Below the pieces are notes generated by a model, which was given only the letters and a program-made list of their open reading frames with translations, ran no database searches and was not told the DNA's origin. A stretch of DNA of 64,000 nucleotides from Maridesulfovibrio hydrothermalis AM13 = DSM 14728 (GTDB lineage: Bacteria; Desulfobacterota; Desulfovibrionia; Desulfovibrionales; Desulfovibrionaceae): assembly GCF_000331025.1 (NCBI RefSeq), contig NC_020055.1, forward strand, positions 1,406,370 to 1,470,369, written 5' to 3'. The translations under genes and the position numbers were made by a program. This document shows, piece after piece, positions 1-9,190 of the stretch. The first letter of the stretch is position 1; every line of letters begins with the position of its first letter.

Positions 1-611
1 TTCCGCTTATCACAACTGCGTCAGGTCAGAAGTTCGGCAAGAGCGAAGGCAACGCTGTTTATCTTAATGCCGAGATGACTTCCCCTTATGCATTCTATCA
101 GTTCTGGATTAATACTGATGACCGTGATGTAATAAATTTTCTCAAGTATTTTACTTTCCTTACTCAGGAAGAAATTGCCGAGCTTGAAAAAGCTCACGAG
201 GAAGCTCCGCATACCCGTGTAGCTCATAAACGTCTTGCCGAAGAAACGACCATCATGATTCACGGCAGAGAAGAGCTTGAAAAAGTTCAGGCCGCAACCA
301 TCGCGCTTTTTGGCAAAGGTGATATCAAATCTGTTGATGCTGCAACTTTGTGTGAAGCTATGCAGGCTGCGCCGGGTGTAGAATATGCTGCTGATGAAAT
401 CCCGGATCTGCCGCAGATTCTTATCGACCTCCAGCTCGTGAAATCTAAAGGTCAGGCCCGCAAGGACATTAAAGCCGGCGGTCTGTATATCAACAACGAA
501 CGTGTTTCCGATTTCGAATACGCGCCGGCTGATGCTGATTTTATCGGCGGTGAATGCATGCTTATTCGTAAAGGTAAAAAGAACTACGGACTGGTAACTA
601 TTAAAAAATAA
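1..611 (+). CDS. tyrS: Tyrosyl-tRNA synthetase, C-terminal part
   Basis: This is the 3' end of a gene cut by the window start; the open frame runs from base 3 without a start codon. The enzyme charges tRNA-Tyr with tyrosine in the cytoplasm. Near the left edge the frame encodes the class I signature KFGKS (the KMSKS loop, in the form typical of TyrRS) followed by EGNAVYLNAE. The last ~60 residues form an S4 RNA-binding domain (LVKSKGQARKDIKAGG, YINNERV), which sits at the C-terminus of bacterial TyrRS. The first methionine codon at 75 is internal, not the start. A strong hairpin terminator lies 65 bases downstream. The identification is firm; only the N-terminal catalytic half is unseen. Confidence 0.95.
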   Translation, partial: PLITTASGQKFGKSEGNAVYLNAEMTSPYAFYQFWINTDDRDVINFLKYFTFLTQEEIAELEKAHEEAPHTRVAHKRLAEETTIMIHGREELEKVQAATIALFGKGDIKSVDAATLCEAMQAAPGVEYAADEIPDLPQILIDLQLVKSKGQARKDIKAGGLYINNERVSDFEYAPADADFIGGECMLIRKGKKNYGLVTIKK

Positions 612-675
612 ATAGTCAGCCCGACCGGAGGACTGCCTGAAAAATTTTTGGCAGATGTTATATTAGTTCACTTTT

Positions 676-710
676 AAAGCCCGTTGAATTTAAGTAATTC
701 GGCGGGCTTT
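676..710 (+). terminator. Hairpin terminator after tyrS
   Basis: A continuous 15-bp stem (AAAGCCCG... paired with ...CGGGCTTT, with two G-T wobbles) closes a 5-base loop. It lies between tyrS and the next gene. The run of T is short, so termination efficiency is inferred. Confidence 0.75.
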
Positions 711-794
711 AAGTTGTGGAAAACAAAACGGCTTACTTTGCAATTATGGTGAAGAAGGGTATTGTGCCCACGCACTATTTGAATAGGAGAACTT

Positions 795-1238
795 ATGCGC
801 TTGTTTTTTATAATCATGGCATTTGTCTTCGGAGCTTTGGCCCCGACACAGGCGGGGGTTAATCTGAGGCTCAAAGGATTCGTGGGTGATCCGGTGCTGG
901 CTGCTTTGATTTCTTTTGGTGTCGGAATGCTGGTGCTGTTTGCGTATTCTGTGATTATGCGTACACCTGTGCCTGCTGCGGCTTCGGTCCTTAAGGGGCC
1001 GTGGTGGATCTGGACCGGCGGGATTATGGGGGCTTTTTTTGTGGCTGCCGCGGTTATAGTTGCTCCGGTACTTGGTGCGGGAACAATGATGTGCTGGATG
1101 GTGGCAGGGCAGATGGTTGCATCCATTCTTCTGGACCACTACGGTGTCATAGGATATGCCGTGCGGGAGGCAACTCCCGGGCGTATTGCCGGAGCGTTGC
1201 TGGTTATTGTGGGAGCAGTGTTGATTGAAAAATTTTAG
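795..1238 (+). CDS. DMT-superfamily YdcZ-like (DUF606) membrane protein
   Basis: This 147-residue, very hydrophobic protein has about five predicted membrane helices. The length, the N-terminal helix with APTQAGVNLRLK and the WWIWTGGIMGAFFV and MCWMVAGQMVAS segments fit the short YdcZ/DUF606 branch of the drug/metabolite transporter superfamily, whose members work as homodimers or as paired small proteins. The ATG follows a good ribosome site (AGGAG at 785). A UbiA-type gene starts 32 bases downstream on the same strand and may be co-transcribed. The substrate cannot be told from the sequence. Confidence 0.8.
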   Translation: MRLFFIIMAFVFGALAPTQAGVNLRLKGFVGDPVLAALISFGVGMLVLFAYSVIMRTPVPAAASVLKGPWWIWTGGIMGAFFVAAAVIVAPVLGAGTMMCWMVAGQMVASILLDHYGVIGYAVREATPGRIAGALLVIVGAVLIEKF

Positions 1239-1270
1239 TTGAATTCATTTGTAGGGAAAAGGAGTGGGTT

Positions 1271-2155
1271 TTGCTCGATATTTTGCGTAAATATATGAAG
1301 ATGCTTTGGGAGAATACAGTTCTGGTCTGTCGTATGATTAAGATTGAGCATTCTATTTTTGCTTTGCCGTTTGCCTATATGGGGCTTTTCCTCGCAGCAG
1401 GAGAATGGCCGGGGTTTAAGCCTTTTGCTTTGCTTACTGTGGCAATGGTTGCGGTTCGTTCATTTGCCATGGCGGTGAACAGGCTTGTCGACATTAATAT
1501 TGACAGCGAGAATCCGCGCACCCGCACCCGGCCACTGGTGACGGGGGAGCTTACACCGTTCTTTACTTTTTGCTTTATCGCTGTTTGCGCGGTTATTTTT
1601 GTTTTTGCCTGTAGGGAGATGAATGATCTTTGCTACCGGCTTTCTTACTTTGCACTTATCTGGTCTGCTTTTTATTCTTTGACCAAACGGTTTACCATGC
1701 TCTGCCATTTCGTGCTTGGCTCTGTGCTTGGACTTGCTCCTCTTGCGGGTTGGCTGTGTGTTGATCCTCAGTTCAGCTTGACAGCGATACTTTTCTTTTT
1801 CGGAGTTCTTTTCTGGGTTGCCGGATTTGATATCCTTTATGCTACTCAGGACCGCAAATTTGACCGTGGTCGTGAGCTGAATTCTGTTCCTGCGAATCTG
1901 GGCATAGAAAAAGGGCTGACCATTTCTACTTTCTGTCATGTAAATACGGTTTTATTTTTCCTTCTTGCCGGTTTTTCAGCCGAACTTGGCTGGATCTATT
2001 TTTCAACTGTTGCTGTTGTCGGCGCGATTCTGATCTCTGAGCATATGGTAATATCTGCTGATGATATGAGCCGCGTAAACATGGCTTTTTTTACTCTCAA
2101 CGGGGTTATTTCTGTTCTTTTGTTCATCGGGACTTTGGTTGATATTTTTATCTAA
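1271..2155 (+). CDS. UbiA-family prenyltransferase (4-hydroxybenzoate or MqnP-type)
   Basis: This 294-residue polytopic membrane protein should transfer a polyprenyl chain to an aromatic acid during quinone synthesis. Both aspartate-rich motifs of the UbiA family are visible: NRLVDINIDSENPRTRTRP around residues 75-95, and DILYATQDRKFDRGRELN near 190-207, on the cytoplasmic side where they bind Mg-prenyl diphosphate. Menaquinone is the quinone of sulfate reducers and the futalosine pathway uses the UbiA-like MqnP, so that assignment is likely but inferred. A TTG at 1271 six bases after GGAG is the best-spaced start; an ATG at 1295 is an alternative. No terminator separates it from the upstream membrane gene. 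Confidence 0.85.
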   Translation: MLDILRKYMKMLWENTVLVCRMIKIEHSIFALPFAYMGLFLAAGEWPGFKPFALLTVAMVAVRSFAMAVNRLVDINIDSENPRTRTRPLVTGELTPFFTFCFIAVCAVIFVFACREMNDLCYRLSYFALIWSAFYSLTKRFTMLCHFVLGSVLGLAPLAGWLCVDPQFSLTAILFFFGVLFWVAGFDILYATQDRKFDRGRELNSVPANLGIEKGLTISTFCHVNTVLFFLLAGFSAELGWIYFSTVAVVGAILISEHMVISADDMSRVNMAFFTLNGVISVLLFIGTLVDIFI

Positions 2156-2278
2156 GTTCAGATAAAATCAACAAACGCAACGAACTGTTTATTGCTGGTA
2201 AAAAAGATCAGGCTTGATGGTGTTGGATTATGTCGGGCTTTTTGTGAGAAAAGCTGAAACTGACCGGAGAGAAAGTTT

Positions 2279-3856
2279 ATGAGTAGCAGTAACGTAAGGT
2301 TTTTGAAATTATTTAGCGGAATTTATTTCGGGGTGCTTTTTGCCGCCGGCGTTGCCTGTGCTTCGTATGTGGCAATGCTTGACAGCGGGGCCGGAGCTGC
2401 AGGGTGTGTGGCTGTTGCTTTAATAGTTCTTTTCGCTTTGCTTGGTGTTTTTTTGATTCTTTTTCTTAAAAAACAGGTTCTTATACCAGTCAACTGTATG
2501 ACTGCGTTTGGTTCAAGAATTCTCAGCGGAGATTATGACGGAGCGGAGAAGTGTACTTCACCGGGGCTTTCTGAGTTGCGTGATGTTGTAACCAGAATGG
2601 GTGAAAGTTATAAAGAGCGGCTCGGCTTTAGTAACAGCATCCTTGAGGGGTTGCCCATTTCATGCTGTATTGTAGATACTGTTGAAAAGATAACTTTTCT
2701 CAATCAGGAATGTCTGAATATGCTTGGCTCCAGAGAAACCCCTGAGTCCTTTCATGGGCGTATGATTTCTCAGATTTTTTATAAGGATGACCGTAAATCC
2801 CTTATCGGGCACTGTATGGATGAAGACAGGCGCGAGATGAATCGCGAGGCTGTTTTTAAGCATGCTGACGGGACAGATATTAATGCTTTGCTGAATCTTT
2901 TTCCGCTGCATGATGTGGTGGGTAATGTTATCGGCGGTTGCTGTTTGTATATCAACACTACTGAACTTAAACAGCGTGAAGCCGATATTATCAAGCAAAA
3001 CGAAAATATAGCTAAAGCCGCGGAGCAGGCTGATGAGGTCATGCGCGAGCTTGGAGATGCTGCTGATCTTTTGCAGCGTCTTGTTGCTGAAGCACGCAGC
3101 GGAGCAGTAATTCAGACGGAGCGTTCCGGTCAGGCTGCAACTGCTATGGAAGAGATGAACGTTACCGTACTTGAAGTAGCGCGGCATGCTCAGGAGGCAG
3201 CCGAGGATGCTGACAGTGCCAGAAGTCAGGCTGCTGAGGGAGCAAAGGTCGTTACCGAAGTTGTCGGGTCCATAGCCGAGGTCGCTGAACAGGCCGGGTC
3301 TTTGAAAGAGTCGATGGAGCTGCTTGATGAACGCTCTGAATCCATTGGACATGTTCTTAGTGTAATCGAGGATATTGCTGATCAGACCAACCTTCTTGCG
3401 CTTAACGCTGCTATTGAAGCAGCCCGTGCAGGTGAGGCCGGACGCGGATTTGCTGTTGTTGCTGATGAGGTTCGCAAGCTGGCTGAAAAGACTGTGCAGG
3501 CGACAACTGAAGTTCATAAGGCAGTTAATGGGATTCAGGAAGGGGCTAAGTCTAATGTCAGGGCAACGGAGGCCGCTGTCAGTTCTGTAGCAAAAAGTAC
3601 GGAAATGGCCGGACGTTCCGGTGAAGCTCTGGATCAGATTGTGGCTGTTGCTGAATCAACAGCGGACCGCATCCGCTCCATTGCCACAGCGTCAGAACAG
3701 CAATCTGCGGCAAGTGAAGAAATTAACCAGTCTACAGTAGAAGTAAACCGTATTTCCATAGAGACTGAGCAGGCTATGGCGGAATCAGCAGAAGCTATCA
3801 CCAAGTTAACAAGACTGGCTGAGGATCTTTCCAGAATTATCAGGGAGATGCAGTAG
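2279..3856 (+). CDS. Methyl-accepting chemotaxis protein with cytoplasmic PAS domain
   Basis: This 525-residue chemoreceptor has two adjacent N-terminal membrane helices (about residues 10-33 and 38-65) with almost no periplasmic loop. A short linker follows, then a PAS domain (about 108-235), then the methylation and signalling bundle. The hairpin tip is canonical ([19 protein letters not shown] followed by [18 protein letters not shown]). With no periplasmic sensor, the input is probably internal, such as redox or energy state through the PAS domain; that is inference. The ATG follows a purine-rich GAGAGAAAG. The gene stands alone and ends in a strong terminator. Confidence 0.93.
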   Translation: MSSSNVRFLKLFSGIYFGVLFAAGVACASYVAMLDSGAGAAGCVAVALIVLFALLGVFLILFLKKQVLIPVNCMTAFGSRILSGDYDGAEKCTSPGLSELRDVVTRMGESYKERLGFSNSILEGLPISCCIVDTVEKITFLNQECLNMLGSRETPESFHGRMISQIFYKDDRKSLIGHCMDEDRREMNREAVFKHADGTDINALLNLFPLHDVVGNVIGGCCLYINTTELKQREADIIKQNENIAKAAEQADEVMRELGDAADLLQRLVAEARSGAVIQTERSGQAATAMEEMNVTVLEVARHAQEAAEDADSARSQAAEGAKVVTEVVGSIAEVAEQAGSLKESMELLDERSESIGHVLSVIEDIADQTNLLALNAAIEAARAGEAGRGFAVVADEVRKLAEKTVQATTEVHKAVNGIQEGAKSNVRATEAAVSSVAKSTEMAGRSGEALDQIVAVAESTADRIRSIATASEQQSAASEEINQSTVEVNRISIETEQAMAESAEAITKLTRLAEDLSRIIREMQ

Positions 3857-3888
3857 AGGATAATTTTCCCTGACGAAATTATTTAAAT

Positions 3889-3928
3889 AAAAAGGGCGGA
3901 TTTGCAAACCTGCAAATCCGCCCTTTTT
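3889..3928 (+). terminator. Strong rho-independent terminator after the chemoreceptor
   Basis: An 18-bp perfect stem (AAAAAGGGCGGATTTGCA and its complement) closes on AACC and ends in TTTTT. With A-runs on one side and T-runs on the other it can act in both directions, so it may also stop transcripts of the convergent operon to the right. Confidence 0.9.
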
Positions 3929-3963
3929 ATATTTCAAAAACGCAACTAACCAGACAACTTTCC

Positions 3964-4023
3964 GGTGCTGTCCTGTCAAAAGTTGCAGGACTCTTAAATT
4001 CTTTTCTCCCAAAAGAATTTAAG
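3964..4023. repeat. Intergenic structured repeat, copy A
   Basis: The block starts with GGTGCTGTCC, continues to GTTGCAGGA and ends in a 13-bp perfect hairpin (CTTAAATTCTTTT and complement, loop CTCCC, 3993-4023). A diverged copy with the same order of boxes lies at 59644. Both copies sit between convergent genes. The function is unknown; see findings. Confidence 0.45.
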
Positions 4024-4082
4024 CCATCGGAAAGTAACCGAAGGTCTTATCCTCACATCTTGGGGAATCTTTTCTTTCTCTT

Positions 4083-5402
4083 TCAAAATCCGTAGCGCAG
4101 GTAATCTTTATCTTTACGGTTGATCATCTGCATGTAGCGGTAACGGCTTTTAACCTGTGCCTCTTCAAGAAGTGAATAACCGGTATTACGGCATTTGTCG
4201 CAGGCTGATGCCGGAATTTCAATCCCGAATCCCATCGGCCCGTTTTCTTTTTGAGTCTCAACTTTCAGCAGGCCGCGGCATTCATCACAAAGCAGGAGTG
4301 ACTCGGTCTGCGACTCTGTGAATCCTTCTGTATCGTAAAAAATATTGCGATGACGCACGGACCAGTTTCCGGTGATAACGCCTTCATTGCTTTTGGTCGG
4401 CGGGTTGAAGTAGATCTCTTTGACGCCTTCACAAAGCGTTCCGATGTAATCCATAATTTCATCTGTTTCTTTAAGCTTTTCAGGGTTCCAGCCCGGTTCA
4501 CGCACGTGAGAATAATCGACTCCGGCTATGGCCAGACTGATGCCGAGGTTTACGTATGGAAGTGCGCCCTGAATGGCGTAACCTCCTTCAAGTACGGCAA
4601 TGTCAGGTTTGAGCATGGAGTTGAGGGCTGCGTAACCCTGGGATGAGAAATTCATGTTGGTAATCGGGTCAGTGAAATGGTTATCCTGTCCGGCAGAGTT
4701 TATGATCAGGTCCGGCTTGAAATCGTCAAGAATAGGCATAACCAGATCTTCCATGACCTTCATGAATCCTGCATCTGAGGTTCCGGGAGGCAGAGGGATA
4801 TTAATATTTTTGCCCAGAGCTTTAGGACCGCCGGCCTCCTTGGGAAAGCCGGTTCCGGGGTAGAGTGTGCGTCCGTCCTGATGCATGGATATAAACAGGG
4901 TATCGGGGTCATGCCAGTAGACATCCTGCGTACCGTCTCCGTGGTGACAGTCCGTGTCAACAATGGCGATACGTTTGGGGCCGTATTTTTCGCGGATATA
5001 CTCACACATGATAGCTTCGATATTGATAGTGCAGAATCCGCGTGAACCCTGCACTGTCTTCATGGCGTGATGCCCGGGAGGACGGACAAGGGCGAAGGCG
5101 CGGTCGCGTTCGCCCTGCATGACCAGCTCAGCAGCTTTTATTGCGCCGCCGGCAGAAATATAATGTGATCTGGTCGCAACGGCTTCTGCTTCGGGGAAGC
5201 AGAAGTGAACCCTTTCTATGTCCAGCGTTTCGGCTACTTCCGGTTTGTATTCACGGATTCCTTCTATATCGAAAAGGCCCTCCTCGCGGAGCTGGTCCTG
5301 AGTGTAGAGCAGCCTTTCCTCCCTTTCAGGATGAGTCGGCGATATAGCCCAGTCAAAGGCGGGGAAAAATATGATTCCCAGACTGTTTTCAGCCTTGAGC
5401 AT
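4083..5402 (-). CDS. Histone-deacetylase-family amidohydrolase with C-terminal zinc ribbon
   Basis: This 439-residue protein belongs to the HDAC/acetylpolyamine amidohydrolase (AcuC-like) superfamily of zinc enzymes that remove acyl groups from amines. The catalytic PPGHHA motif (H111, H112), the zinc ligands in DTDCHHGDG (D151, H153) and the third ligand in SAGQDNHFTDP are all present. Beyond the ~340-residue catalytic core is a C-terminal extension with two CxxC pairs (C372/C375 and C401/C404), a likely structural zinc ribbon that I do not know from the standard family. The gene starts 12 bases after the stop of the hydantoinase-like gene on the same strand, so the two are almost certainly co-transcribed. 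The substrate is unknown; an acetylated small molecule is more likely than a protein. Confidence 0.87.
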   Translation of the reverse strand: MLKAENSLGIIFFPAFDWAISPTHPEREERLLYTQDQLREEGLFDIEGIREYKPEVAETLDIERVHFCFPEAEAVATRSHYISAGGAIKAAELVMQGERDRAFALVRPPGHHAMKTVQGSRGFCTINIEAIMCEYIREKYGPKRIAIVDTDCHHGDGTQDVYWHDPDTLFISMHQDGRTLYPGTGFPKEAGGPKALGKNINIPLPPGTSDAGFMKVMEDLVMPILDDFKPDLIINSAGQDNHFTDPITNMNFSSQGYAALNSMLKPDIAVLEGGYAIQGALPYVNLGISLAIAGVDYSHVREPGWNPEKLKETDEIMDYIGTLCEGVKEIYFNPPTKSNEGVITGNWSVRHRNIFYDTEGFTESQTESLLLCDECRGLLKVETQKENGPMGFGIEIPASACDKCRNTGYSLLEEAQVKSRYRYMQMINRKDKDYLRYGF

Positions 5403-5414
5403 AAAAACTCCGTA

Positions 5415-7079
5415 TTATGAATATATCCGGACTACGCCGGGTTTGATCTGACATTTTACTCTTATATTCCGGCCTACAGTTGTGGACCCGTTGACCATAT
5501 TAAATGATGAGGAAGCGGTGATGCAGGCATTGGAGCCGTCCGAGGCAACATGCATTTCGCCAAGATGTCCAAGCAGATGGCTCATGGCATCCTTTTCCGC
5601 ATCTTCAAGCTTGTAGTTGCGGGGGATGTTCTCCCGGTGACCGAGGGACGGTATGAACATGACTCCGCGTTCCGTGTCTGCAAAAAGTTCAAGCTCGGTT
5701 GTTGTGCGGGTAAGCGCAGCCCCTATGGCATTGGCCACATCGTAGTTGGGAGGAACCTCGGTTGACAGCCTGAACTTGCGGAAAATATCCATTTTCATGG
5801 CTTTGGCCGGTCCACCCATTATGTAGATTTTGCGGGGGACTATGCGTCTGCTTTCTAGCAGTTCATGGATGGTATAAACAGGCTGCTGGTTGATCTCGTC
5901 AACCAGCTCTCTGGTGGAATCGTGAATTTTATCAATCGCATAGGCAATGGCCTGATCTGCCAGATCATCCGGTTCCATGTTTATTGTGGAGGCAAAAGCA
6001 GCAAAACCGCCTTTTGATTTACCTATGTCCCCACAGTCGCAGGAATCTTTCCAGATAAGTGCATCGGTGAGAGTGGGAATTTCACCGCCAAAGGCGATGG
6101 AGGGGCCAAGGCGGTTGGGGCCGACTCTTACTATGCCTTCCAGAATGGAAACAGCTGAATCTCCGCCGATGCCTATGGAGTGGACTTTCAGTGCTCTTAC
6201 AAGGGTCGGGTGAGAACCGATATTGATACCTTCCTGTTCGATGAGCGGACTGCCGCCTGCAAAAACGGCGATATCAGTGGTGGTTCCTCCGATATCGTAA
6301 ATGATGGAGTCATGGGTGATATTGCATAGAGCAATGATGCCCATAACACTGGCTGCCGGGCCGGAGAAAATAGATTGAACAGGTACTTTGCGGGAAAGAG
6401 GCAACGGCATGGTTCCGCCGTCAGCCTTAAGGATGTTGACTTTGATATGTCCAAGGCCCATTTCTTCCAGTGTATCTGAGATAGCATCGGCAAAGTTGTT
6501 GAACACCCGCCAGACAGCGCAGTTATAAAAAGCGGTGGCGATACGTCTGGGGAAGTTCAGCCGTCCGGTTATCTGGTGGCCCAGAGTGATGAAATCCGCA
6601 TTGTCGCCCACTGCCAGCTCAATGGCTTTTTCGTGGGATGGATTGCGGGGGGAAAATTTGGTGATTGCTGCATAGACTTTTATGCCGGCTTTACGGCAGG
6701 AGGCAATGGCTTCTTCAAGCGACAGATTATCAAGTCGTTTTGTTTCAGAACCGCGGTGATCAAGGGAGCCGGGAATGACATGAAAATCTTTGCAGATCAT
6801 AAAAGAATGCGGATCAAGTCCCGGTCCGGCAGAGACAATAACACCTACGTCTTCGTATTTGCCCTCAACTATAGCATTGGTGGAAAGAGTGGTGCTGAGG
6901 TTTAACTGTTTGATACGGGCCGGATCTGTGTGGCGGACAATTTCGCCCAGTCCGTTTCTGATGGAGGATAGCAGGTTGTCGTGCTCGGTGGGAACCTTGA
7001 CCTGTGCTTCTATGCCGTCAGGGCCGATTGCCACCGCGTCGGTATGAGTTCCGCCGACATCAATTCCAAGAAGGAGCAT
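5415..7079 (-). CDS. Hydantoinase/oxoprolinase A-family protein
   Basis: This 554-residue protein matches the HyuA/oxoprolinase subunit family, ATP-dependent amidohydrolases built on the ASKHA (actin/hexokinase-like) fold. The N-terminal phosphate loop GIDVGGTHTDAVAIG and the second nucleotide motif IIYDIGGTTTDIAVFAGG are clear. It is shorter than the usual ~680-700 residues of HyuA, and no HyuB partner is next to it. It is first in an operon with the deacetylase-like gene. Upstream, between it and the sigma-54 activator at 7322, lies a small dyad (TACCGC-AA-GCGGTA, 7242-7255) that could be an operator. I found no convincing sigma-54 promoter here. The substrate is unknown. Confidence 0.85.
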   Translation of the reverse strand: MLLLGIDVGGTHTDAVAIGPDGIEAQVKVPTEHDNLLSSIRNGLGEIVRHTDPARIKQLNLSTTLSTNAIVEGKYEDVGVIVSAGPGLDPHSFMICKDFHVIPGSLDHRGSETKRLDNLSLEEAIASCRKAGIKVYAAITKFSPRNPSHEKAIELAVGDNADFITLGHQITGRLNFPRRIATAFYNCAVWRVFNNFADAISDTLEEMGLGHIKVNILKADGGTMPLPLSRKVPVQSIFSGPAASVMGIIALCNITHDSIIYDIGGTTTDIAVFAGGSPLIEQEGINIGSHPTLVRALKVHSIGIGGDSAVSILEGIVRVGPNRLGPSIAFGGEIPTLTDALIWKDSCDCGDIGKSKGGFAAFASTINMEPDDLADQAIAYAIDKIHDSTRELVDEINQQPVYTIHELLESRRIVPRKIYIMGGPAKAMKMDIFRKFRLSTEVPPNYDVANAIGAALTRTTTELELFADTERGVMFIPSLGHRENIPRNYKLEDAEKDAMSHLLGHLGEMHVASDGSNACITASSSFNMVNGSTTVGRNIRVKCQIKPGVVRIYS

Positions 7080-7321
7080 CTGATAAATCCTTGAAAAGGG
7101 TTCTTCTGAAAAAAGCGGGAGGCTTAAGAGCCGTCATCAATTAATGAAAAAGGAATGCACTCACAAAGTTAAAGAGCACAGTTTCCGGATTTTCAACATC
7201 CCATTAACTAGCACCCTGTCATTACTGGAGTCCAGAGGTTTTACCGCAAGCGGTATAAACTCATCCATGAATGGTTTTTATGCCGGTTGTTAAGAGTCTG
7301 TTGTGAAGTTGCGTTGCTCTC

Positions 7322-8863
7322 TTAAAAGGCTTTTTTTCTGATGCCCAGCTTTTTCATCCGTGAATCAAAGGTAGACCTGTTGATCCCAGCTGCTTTTGCG
7401 GCCTGACTGACGTTCCAGCGGTATTTCTCAAGCATTTTCATTACGTATGAATGCTCCATCTCCTTCCATGTGAATTCGGTCAGGTCTATTGAGTCGCGGG
7501 ACGTATTTATATCCGGTTGCAGTGTCATATTGTTTGTGTCCGGCACAGACAGGTCTTTAATGCCGGGAGTGGCAATGTGCGCGGGGAGATCCTTCATCTG
7601 GATAGTGTCTCCGGGAACCATAGCCTGAAACTGTTTGACCATATTTTCAAGTTCGCGGATATTGCCCGGCCATGTATATTTTTTCATGGCATTCATGGAC
7701 ATCTGGTCCATTTTTTTAGGCAGCATGTGACTGTATGAGGCTTCCCTGTTGAGAAAATAGTTGGTCAGCATGGATATGTCTTCGTGCCGTTCACGCAGTG
7801 AGGGGAGCTTAAGAGGCAGCACGTTCAGCCTGTAGTATAAGTCTTCCCTGAACCGTCCTGAACGCACATCTGCTTCAAGATTGCGGTTGGTTGCCGAGAT
7901 GATGCGGATATCGATTTTTTTTGTATGTGTTCCGCCGAGGGGTTTAATTTCATTTTCCTGTAAAACACGTAACAGCTTGGCTTGCAGGTTAATATCCATA
8001 TCTCCGATTTCATCAAGAAAAACAGTGCCTCCATCCGCTGCTTCGAACAGACCTGATTTGTTGCTGTTCGCTCCGGTGAAAGCTCCTTTTACGTAGCCGA
8101 ACAGCTCACTTTCCAGAAGGTTTTCCGGGATTGCGCTGCAGTTCTGGGTCAGGAAAGGTTTATGCGCCCGTGAACTCTGCACGTGGATTTCTTCTGCAAA
8201 CAGCTCCTTACCTGTGCCGGACTCGCCGTATAGAAGTACCGGATAGTTGGTAGCGGCGTAGTTTTTAACCAGTTTGAGGGCCTTGTTAATGGACTGGCTT
8301 TTACCGACAATAGATTTTTTGTTTCGGATAGTGCTTAAAGTGCGGCTAAGCTGGGCATATTTGCGGCGTTGTTTCTGGAATTCAAGGGAGTTGCTAAGGG
8401 TGATAGCGCCGATGTCCACCATGTCCTGCAACATGGTCAGGTATTCGGGATCAAGGTTGAGCTGATCGCCGGACGCACTGGTGTCTATGACCTGAACCGC
8501 GCCATATACGTCCTGATCTTTAAGTAGTAGTGGGAAACAAAGGATAAGCTTGCTTTTTATTTTGAAATTTTCTTCAAACGTGCTGTGGTGGCGTGGATCT
8601 CCCTCCTCAGCAATAGTCATTTTGCCGTTTTGAATAACCCAGCCCACAATGCTCTGAACGTCTGGCGAGAGGGTTAAACCCTTGACCATTTCGCTCTTGT
8701 TTCCAAGGGCTTCAACGCATTCATATTTGCCGTCGCGCATTATCCAAAGTGACCCTCTTTCTACATTCTGCAATTTCAAAAGCAGCTTGAGGATCGTTTT
8801 TTGCAATTTTTCAGGATTGAGTTCCTGAGAGAGGGCTTTGTAATCACTTACAGAAAGGACCAT
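7322..8863 (-). CDS. GAF-domain sigma-54-dependent transcriptional activator
   Basis: This 513-residue NtrC-family activator has an N-terminal GAF sensor domain (about residues 15-165), a central AAA+ domain with Walker A GESGTGKE and the sigma-54 contact loop GAFTGA, and a Fis-type helix-turn-helix at the C-terminus (WNVSQAAKAAGINRSTFDSR). It lacks a receiver domain, so it should answer to a ligand or redox signal rather than phosphorylation. It lies upstream of the hydantoinase/deacetylase operon on the same strand and about 170 bases from a sigma-54 promoter that faces right (9038). Either could be its target; the sequence does not decide. Confidence 0.92.
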   Translation of the reverse strand: MVLSVSDYKALSQELNPEKLQKTILKLLLKLQNVERGSLWIMRDGKYECVEALGNKSEMVKGLTLSPDVQSIVGWVIQNGKMTIAEEGDPRHHSTFEENFKIKSKLILCFPLLLKDQDVYGAVQVIDTSASGDQLNLDPEYLTMLQDMVDIGAITLSNSLEFQKQRRKYAQLSRTLSTIRNKKSIVGKSQSINKALKLVKNYAATNYPVLLYGESGTGKELFAEEIHVQSSRAHKPFLTQNCSAIPENLLESELFGYVKGAFTGANSNKSGLFEAADGGTVFLDEIGDMDINLQAKLLRVLQENEIKPLGGTHTKKIDIRIISATNRNLEADVRSGRFREDLYYRLNVLPLKLPSLRERHEDISMLTNYFLNREASYSHMLPKKMDQMSMNAMKKYTWPGNIRELENMVKQFQAMVPGDTIQMKDLPAHIATPGIKDLSVPDTNNMTLQPDINTSRDSIDLTEFTWKEMEHSYVMKMLEKYRWNVSQAAKAAGINRSTFDSRMKKLGIRKKAF

Positions 8864-9037
8864 TTTTTGACCTGACTTGTTATTTTAATTTTAAATTGTT
8901 TGATTTAAAGATAATTACGATATATAGTCAAAGTTATGTCTGGTCAACTTGGATGTAAAGATTTAAAAAAGGGTTATTTTTGAATGAATTGAGCGAATCC
9001 CTTATGATCAAAGACTTGATGCTTGTTTGCGTAGTTT

Positions 9038-9053
9038 TGGCACGGATGGTGCT
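9038..9053 (+). promoter_or_regulatory. Sigma-54 promoter for the small protein at 9191
   Basis: TGGCACGGATGGTGCT matches the consensus TGGCACGN4TTGCW at every position but one, with GG and GC separated by exactly 10 bases. The start would fall near 9064, just before the hairpin at 9081. The whole 8864-9190 stretch has no other gene. Confidence 0.7.
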
Positions 9054-9080
9054 GTATAATAAATAGCTTGTTAGTCAAGT

Positions 9081-9134
9081 ATGGACCGGAAAGCCCACTC
9101 CACCTCCCCGACCCCTCCGGGCTTTCCGGTCCAT
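9081..9134 (+). promoter_or_regulatory. Long hairpin with a C-rich loop in the leader of the small gene
   Basis: A perfect 16-bp stem (ATGGACCGGAAAGCCC and its complement) carries a 22-base loop made almost only of C and T, with two CCTCC motifs that are complementary to Shine-Dalgarno sequences. There is no T-run after it, so it is not a normal terminator. It lies inside the predicted sigma-54 transcript, 56 bases before the next start codon. A regulatory leader or a small RNA is possible. Confidence 0.5.
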
Positions 9135-9190
9135 AAATTAATTGGAAACTATCAGCGTGAAGTTTTCTTACCATACATGGAGATAGTTTA

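Noticed and set aside
2660-3517. Minus-strand frame of 285 codons opposite the chemoreceptor
   Set aside because: Overlaps the coding core of a clear chemoreceptor and has no recognisable domain.
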